Below are positions 4,972 to 8,755 of a stretch of DNA of 8,755 nucleotides, one piece after another; the stretch's first letter is position 1, and each line of letters opens with the position of its first letter. The notes beneath the pieces were generated by a model. That model made no database searches. It was not told where the DNA came from and worked only from the letters and a program-made list of their open reading frames with translations. Both the position numbers and the translations under genes were made by a program. The DNA comes from Rickettsiales bacterium (GTDB taxonomy: Bacteria > Pseudomonadota > Alphaproteobacteria > Rickettsiales > CANDYO01): the NCBI GenBank assembly GCA_947424995.1, contig CANDYO010000081.1, positions 1 to 8,755 on the forward strand, written 5' to 3'.

Positions 4972-7866
4972 ATGAAAGAAACTATCGACTTAGCTAGCGC
5001 CGAGAAATTATTTGAACGTGGAAAATATAGTGAAGCAAAAAAAATATTTCTTGAGCAAAAAACTCCTGAAGCTAATTTTTATCTAGCTTTAATGGCAGAA
5101 AAAGGTCTTGGCGAAGGAATAGATAAAGATTCGGCAAAAGATCTCTACGAGCAAGCTTTTGATAAAGGCTCTAGTAAAGCTGGCATTTATTTAGCCAGAA
5201 TGTATCAAAAAGAAGGCTCTGAAGCCGAAGCCATAAAAATCTATACAAAAATAGAAAAAGAAGGCATAAGCACACTAAATGATACACTTCCAATGGCCTA
5301 TGCTAAATATCGCCTAGCTCGTATTGATTCCGTTAATAGTTTCACCCCTTTAACTGAAAAAAGAAAAAAATCTATTAATGAGAGATATAAAGATGCTATC
5401 ACTCTTTATAACCAGCGTGATCCAGGCTCTCGCGCGCATGCTAAAGCAATTTATCATCAAGCTTTATTTAAACTAAAATTGGCTGAAAATGATCGTAATA
5501 TTCTAGCTGAAGCTAGAAATCTTTTAAAACAAGCCGCCGAAATGGACTATAATCCAGCTAAAGCTGAAGTGCTAAGCATGGACAGTAACTCACTTATTCA
5601 TGAAAAATTAAGGACAAAAAGTTTTGAAAGAGCTCTTGCGAATAGTGATAAAGCTTTAGAATTAGATCCAAAAAATGTTAGAGCAAAATTACTCAAATCT
5701 AGAGCACTAATGTACAAGGCTGACGATATTTTGAGCTCAGGAAATCGTGAACAAGCTATGGAGTTATATGACCAATCAAGAACATTAGCTCAAGAAATAT
5801 CATCTACTGACCTCCAATCTAAACAACAACAAAAAATATTGGATAGCAAATTAGCTGAAATAATGAAGGAGAAATGTAGCGCTTATTTAAGTGAGTCTCT
5901 TAAGACAATAACACCTACATACTGGGATTATTTAACTAAAACTAGGTTACCTGATAAAAACTCTTATCTTAAAGAGTTATCCAAATCTATAGCATCTGCA
6001 ATAGAAACTAATCCTGATTTTTTGAGTCAAGCTTCATTTAGAGAAGTAACTAAAATTGCTCAAGAATTAAGTGAAGTCATTTTTACTAAAAATGAAAAGA
6101 TTATTAATAAAGCCCTTGAAAATAATAATGATAATGAATTAACTCAAGACATGATAAAGCATAGTGCTGGAGAAGTAATTCAGGACTGGACAAATTTAAA
6201 GAAAGTAGAGGCTATAGCAAATTCAGAAAATATTTCTCCAGAAGATAAAGAACTGCTAAAGAAACGCCAAGAGTTTCAAGAGAAAGTCGAAGCTAATTTT
6301 TTAAAATTATATATCTTACTGGAAGATGCCACTAGCGATAATCCAACAGTAGATATAAAAATTAAAGATAGCTGGTTTGAGCAAGGAGCTGATGTTGCAC
6401 AAAATGTTTTACCAACTTTTGCAGGACTTCTTGGTCCAATAATGGGCGGACATTGGGTAGGTCTGGCTTCTACTGGAGTTAAACTGACGGCCAAAGAGAT
6501 CCATAAAAGAAGACAAAATGCAGTTAATGAAGGAGCTAAGAAATTTTGTAAAATAGGTGATAGGGATATAAATGAAGCCCAGAAATATTTTAAAGAAGTT
6601 GCTCATGAATTAGTTAATAGATATGGAATGCAAATTGATGATGTGGATCCAAAGTCAATTGATAAACTTGCTAAGGCAGCAGTAGATAAAATGGTTGCTC
6701 ATGTAACAACTGAGACAGCTTTTTATAAAAGCTTTAGTTTAGCTAAAATTGGAAAAGCCGCAATCAATATAGTAGCTAATAAAGTTTCTAATGAGGAAAG
6801 AGTAGATCCCCCTCCTGTACAACTATTATTAGACGGAATAATTGAAGGGAAATCTCCAGAGGTGATAAAAATTCAAACCGTCATTGTAAACGGTAAAAGA
6901 AAACATAATAATTGGCTTGCCGACGGTATTTTTGCAAAAACAGCCATCACTAATGTTGCTGGAACGAAACATTATGAGCGTAGAGGCATTTCAGACCATT
7001 CGAAATATGGTTATCGATATATGTATAATATACCATCAGATTATACTGAAAAACAAGGAGCAACTGATGCAAAGTTTGCTAGAGATCTAGGTCGTCATAA
7101 GAAATTAATTAAATTGACTGATAAAAATCTTTTAACAGCTAAAAATTATAACTTGATAAAGAAAACTGCCAGTGATGATGTAGCTTTAGAAAAAGAAAAG
7201 CGAGAGCTATCAAAAGAGCAATATGGTGCTATCGCAATTACACTTGCTGGAGCTATCGCTATCTCTTCAGCTATTGTTATATCAATTGCAATTGGAGTTG
7301 GTTTACTTGCTCTCCCGCTTATTGTTGAAGCTGCAGTTGTAATGATAGCGGGTAGTTTTATTTGCACTCAAGGCGCTATTAACTTAAGTAGAATTCATGG
7401 ATTAATAGAAACATTACCAGAAAGATACACTTATGAAATAGAAACAGAAATAAAACCAGAAATTTCTAAAGAACAATTAAAGGCTCAACATAAATCTTTT
7501 GTAGAAAAATTAGAAGATAAAGCAAAGCCATCTTATAAATCTACCAATACTTTATCACATAGTGAAAAATTAAAGAAGGAAGTCCCAGAAGCTACTGTAA
7601 TCGAAATTGCATCTACACCCATTCAGGCAATATCTATGAAAACCATAGCAAAACCTACTTCATCAAAAACTAAATCACATAGAGAGAAACTAGAGAGATC
7701 ATCTCCAGAGTTAACTGGAACAAAAACTTTATCACATAAAATAAAGCCGAAGAGCCCTACTGCTAAACCAATTAAAACAACAACTAAGTCACATGCAGAA
7801 AAAGAAAGATCTAAAAAAGATTCTGGTAAAGATCTCTCGATATTAAGAATGCACTCAAAATATTGA
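4972..7866 (+). CDS. large Sel1/TPR-repeat protein with membrane hairpin and repetitive basic tail, 964 aa
   Basis: No single family is recognised, but the architecture is clear. Residues 8-98 contain Sel1-like repeats (FYLALMAEKGLGEGIDKDSAKDLY...; GIYLARMYQKEG). Residues 217-271 hold a canonical TPR unit (ALANSDKALELDPKNVRAKL). A long helical middle follows, with a short hydrophobic patch at 475-500 (NVLPTFAGLLGPIMGG). Residues 752-803 are strongly hydrophobic, enough for two membrane helices with Pro782 near the turn. The remaining 160 residues are basic, Lys/Ser/Thr-rich and repetitive. I start at the ATG at 4972; a TTG two codons earlier is possible but needless. Only a weak AGAG precedes it. 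Sel1 and TPR repeats mediate protein-protein contacts, and such repeat proteins with C-terminal membrane anchors are common among secreted or surface proteins of intracellular bacteria. An effector role is inference. It is the last gene of the orphan block and ends 39 bases before a palindromic element. Confidence 0.85.
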   Translation: MKETIDLASAEKLFERGKYSEAKKIFLEQKTPEANFYLALMAEKGLGEGIDKDSAKDLYEQAFDKGSSKAGIYLARMYQKEGSEAEAIKIYTKIEKEGISTLNDTLPMAYAKYRLARIDSVNSFTPLTEKRKKSINERYKDAITLYNQRDPGSRAHAKAIYHQALFKLKLAENDRNILAEARNLLKQAAEMDYNPAKAEVLSMDSNSLIHEKLRTKSFERALANSDKALELDPKNVRAKLLKSRALMYKADDILSSGNREQAMELYDQSRTLAQEISSTDLQSKQQQKILDSKLAEIMKEKCSAYLSESLKTITPTYWDYLTKTRLPDKNSYLKELSKSIASAIETNPDFLSQASFREVTKIAQELSEVIFTKNEKIINKALENNNDNELTQDMIKHSAGEVIQDWTNLKKVEAIANSENISPEDKELLKKRQEFQEKVEANFLKLYILLEDATSDNPTVDIKIKDSWFEQGADVAQNVLPTFAGLLGPIMGGHWVGLASTGVKLTAKEIHKRRQNAVNEGAKKFCKIGDRDINEAQKYFKEVAHELVNRYGMQIDDVDPKSIDKLAKAAVDKMVAHVTTETAFYKSFSLAKIGKAAINIVANKVSNEERVDPPPVQLLLDGIIEGKSPEVIKIQTVIVNGKRKHNNWLADGIFAKTAITNVAGTKHYERRGISDHSKYGYRYMYNIPSDYTEKQGATDAKFARDLGRHKKLIKLTDKNLLTAKNYNLIKKTASDDVALEKEKRELSKEQYGAIAITLAGAIAISSAIVISIAIGVGLLALPLIVEAAVVMIAGSFICTQGAINLSRIHGLIETLPERYTYEIETEIKPEISKEQLKAQHKSFVEKLEDKAKPSYKSTNTLSHSEKLKKEVPEATVIEIASTPIQAISMKTIAKPTSSKTKSHREKLERSSPELTGTKTLSHKIKPKSPTAKPIKTTTKSHAEKERSKKDSGKDLSILRMHSKY
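7549..7860 (+). repeat. degenerate in-frame repeat coding a roughly 20-residue Ser-His motif
   Basis: Within the 3' end of the large gene, the DNA motif ACTWWATCACATA recurs with small changes at about 7549, 7669, 7726 and 7783. It codes T-(L/K)-S-H, usually followed by x-E-K. The histidines fall at residues 863, 903, 922 and 941 (spacings 40, 19, 19), with a last H-S at 961-962 and a diverged HKSFVEKL at 840-847. This implies growth of the tail by internal duplication. Confidence 0.65.
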
Positions 7867-7905
7867 GGTTGAAAATTATGGCTGTATGTTTATACTGTGG
7901 ATTTG

Positions 7906-8023
7906 GCGTCATCCCTGACGAAGGCGCTTGAAAAGCGCCGTAGATCGGGAATCTCATGAAGATATAAACTCCTGATATCCCCGGTCGCGCAGCGCTAAAA
8001 GCACTGCTTGCCAGGGATGACGC
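7906..8023. repeat. 118-bp palindromic element with cloverleaf-like layout
   Basis: Perfect 12-bp outer arms, GCGTCATCCCTG (7906-7917) and CAGGGATGACGC (8012-8023), enclose three arms. Arm 1 is GGCGCTT (7923-7929) with AAGCGCC (7933-7939), perfect, loop GAA. Arm 2 is GATCGGGAATCTCA (7943-7956) with TGATATCCCCGGTC (7973-7986), imperfect. Arm 3 is GCAGCGCT (7989-7996) with AGCACTGC (8000-8007), one mismatch, loop AAA. The result on paper is a four-way junction like a tRNA cloverleaf, but no tRNA signature is present. It is GC-rich against an AT-rich background and lies between the large orphan gene and the ratA-like gene, both on the plus strand, so it would be transcribed if they share a message. 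The layout parallels that at 2981-3107. Confidence 0.82.
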
Positions 8024-8075
8024 TAAGTAGTTATAAAACCAATACACTTCAACAACAACTCAAAACAAGCATAGC

Positions 8076-8513
8076 ATGCCTAAATTAATACGCCAGATAT
8101 CCACCACCTATAACCATGAGCATTTATTCAATATAGTTGCAAATATTGAAGCCTATCCTGAATTTCTGCCATGGTGCACGGCAGCTAGAATCATAAAGAA
8201 GCAAGATAATCTTATTATTGCTGAGTTAATGATCAAGTATAAAGTTTTTCGCAGTGCTTATACTTCAAGAGTAATTCTTGCGCCTAAAGATACAATCACT
8301 GTTGAACTAGTTGATGGACCGTTTAAGCACTTAAAGAACCATTGGCATTTTGTCAAAGAATCTACCGGATCCACAATAGAATTTATGCTTGATTTTGAAC
8401 TAAAATCTAGTTTTTTAGAAAACTTAATCAGCAGCGAATTTGATTATTATGCCGATAAATTAATGGCTGCATTCATTAATCGCGCTGGTGATAATCTGGT
8501 AAATAAACTCTAG
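8076..8513 (+). CDS. RatA/Coq10-like START-domain protein, 145 aa
   Basis: A member of the polyketide cyclase/START-like (SRPBCC) superfamily, in the branch annotated either as RatA-family toxin or as Coq10-like ubiquinone-binding protein. Key signs are the N-terminal VANIEAYPEFLPWCTAARI (about residues 21-39, the YPxFLPWC hallmark), the middle YTSRVILAPKDTI (62-74) and VELVDGPFKHLKNHWHF (76-92). The length is normal. Known members bind a lipid or quinone in a deep pocket; in eukaryotes and alphaproteobacteria Coq10 supports ubiquinone function in respiration. The E. coli namesake RatA was reported to block ribosome subunit joining, but no RatB-like partner gene is seen next to it, so I favour the quinone-related role. 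There is no obvious ribosome binding site before this ATG. Its 3' end overlaps the convergent hydrolase gene by 54 bp. Confidence 0.93.
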   Translation: MPKLIRQISTTYNHEHLFNIVANIEAYPEFLPWCTAARIIKKQDNLIIAELMIKYKVFRSAYTSRVILAPKDTITVELVDGPFKHLKNHWHFVKESTGSTIEFMLDFELKSSFLENLISSEFDYYADKLMAAFINRAGDNLVNKL

Positions 8514-8755
8514 CTCTTGCGGTTCTGATAGTCTATGCCCTGCCCCTTTAAGCAAATGAATTTTTACATTATTACTATTAACTGCTTCAGCAATTCTAAT
8601 CGCAGTTTGGTAAGGTACATCTTTATCATCCATCCCATGAATTAAGTGAATTGGCATCTCTAAAGCAAGTTTCTTGCTTAATAATAGATGCTGACGAGAC
8701 TCCTCAATAAGCTTATGCGATATCGGATAAGGATCATCACAAAATTCATTACTAA
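8460..8755 (-). CDS. alpha/beta hydrolase, C-terminal part (gene runs off the window)
   Basis: The frame is open from the right edge of the window to the TAA at 8460-8462 and gives the last 97 residues; the true start lies outside, and the internal ATG at 8655-8657 is not a start. The strand-turn motif IHLIHGMDDKDVPY carries the likely catalytic acid (the Asp of KDVP), and GAGHRLSEPQEL carries the catalytic histidine. Both are typical of the serine-hydrolase alpha/beta fold. The nucleophile elbow (GxSxG) must lie in the unseen N-terminal part. Family members are cytoplasmic esterases, lipases or peptidases; the substrate cannot be told. It is convergent with the ratA-like gene, with the last 54 bases of each overlapping antisense. 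The upstream part contains LIEESRQHLLLSKKLALEMPIHLIHG without any stop or frameshift. Confidence 0.9.
   Translation of the reverse strand, partial: SNEFCDDPYPISHKLIEESRQHLLLSKKLALEMPIHLIHGMDDKDVPYQTAIRIAEAVNSNNVKIHLLKGAGHRLSEPQELEFIYQIITSAINECSH

Noticed and set aside
6276..6606. Two overlapping minus-strand open frames (6276-6494 and 6409-6606)
   Set aside because: Both are antisense inside the 964-aa gene, without ribosome binding sites or recognisable protein features.
7146..7367. Minus-strand open frame of 73 codons
   Set aside because: It lies wholly antisense to the membrane-hairpin region of the large gene; its Ala/Ile/Ser-rich product is a mirror of that hydrophobic coding sequence.
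7906..8023. tRNA gene suggested by the cloverleaf shape
   Set aside because: No T-arm consensus (GGTTCRA), no plausible anticodon arm of 5 bp with a 7-base loop, and the length and 12-bp outer stem are wrong for a tRNA.
7811..8047. Minus-strand open frame of 78 codons across the palindromic element
   Set aside because: It is antisense to the end of the large gene and otherwise a translation of the GC-rich palindromic element; the low-stop composition of the element explains the frame. No ribosome binding site seen.
8076..8513. Toxin-antitoxin pair on the basis of the RatA family name
   Set aside because: No RatB-like or other antitoxin-sized gene lies next to it; in alphaproteobacteria the family is more likely the Coq10-like quinone-binding type.

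Overview
The window is an AT-rich bacterial chromosome segment, most likely from the Rickettsiales (Alphaproteobacteria, obligate intracellular). The reasons are a small DUF2610-type protein of the kind I know mainly from Rickettsia and relatives, an alphaproteobacterial-looking rpe and prmC, a RatA/Coq10-like START-domain protein, AT-rich spacers, and several GC-richer palindromic elements with GTCA...TGAC ends between genes. The order is inferred; genus cannot be assigned from this window.

Layout. 1-461 is poorly coding: a short open frame at the left edge that may be the end of an upstream gene, then small inverted repeats and one palindromic element. A minus-strand orphan of 139 aa (462-881) has a strong ribosome binding site next to a tandem 13-bp repeat. 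A divergent spacer with a plausible promoter leads into a tight plus-strand operon: DUF2610 protein (1138-1425), ribulose-phosphate 3-epimerase (rpe, 1427-2089) and release-factor glutamine methyltransferase (prmC, 2080-2916). The rpe gene starts one base after its predecessor and overlaps prmC by 10 bp.

An accessory block follows: three genes that I do not recognise at 3174-3785 (minus; membrane protein), 3953-4900 (plus; soluble helical protein) and 4972-7866 (plus; 964 aa, with Sel1/TPR repeats, a membrane hairpin and a periodic basic tail). It lies between the conserved prmC and ratA-like genes and is bracketed by two palindromic elements (2981-3107 and 7906-8023) that fold on paper into the same layout: an outer stem enclosing three arms. 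The large protein has features often found in secreted or host-interacting proteins of intracellular bacteria, but no function is shown.

The right end holds a RatA/Coq10-like lipid-binding protein (8076-8513) that overlaps, tail to tail by 54 bp, the 3' end of an alpha/beta hydrolase gene running off the window on the minus strand.

The most interesting material is the orphan block with its bracketing cloverleaf-like elements, and the large repeat protein with its roughly 20-residue SH-containing C-terminal repeat. I found no tRNA, rRNA, CRISPR array or intact transposase gene.
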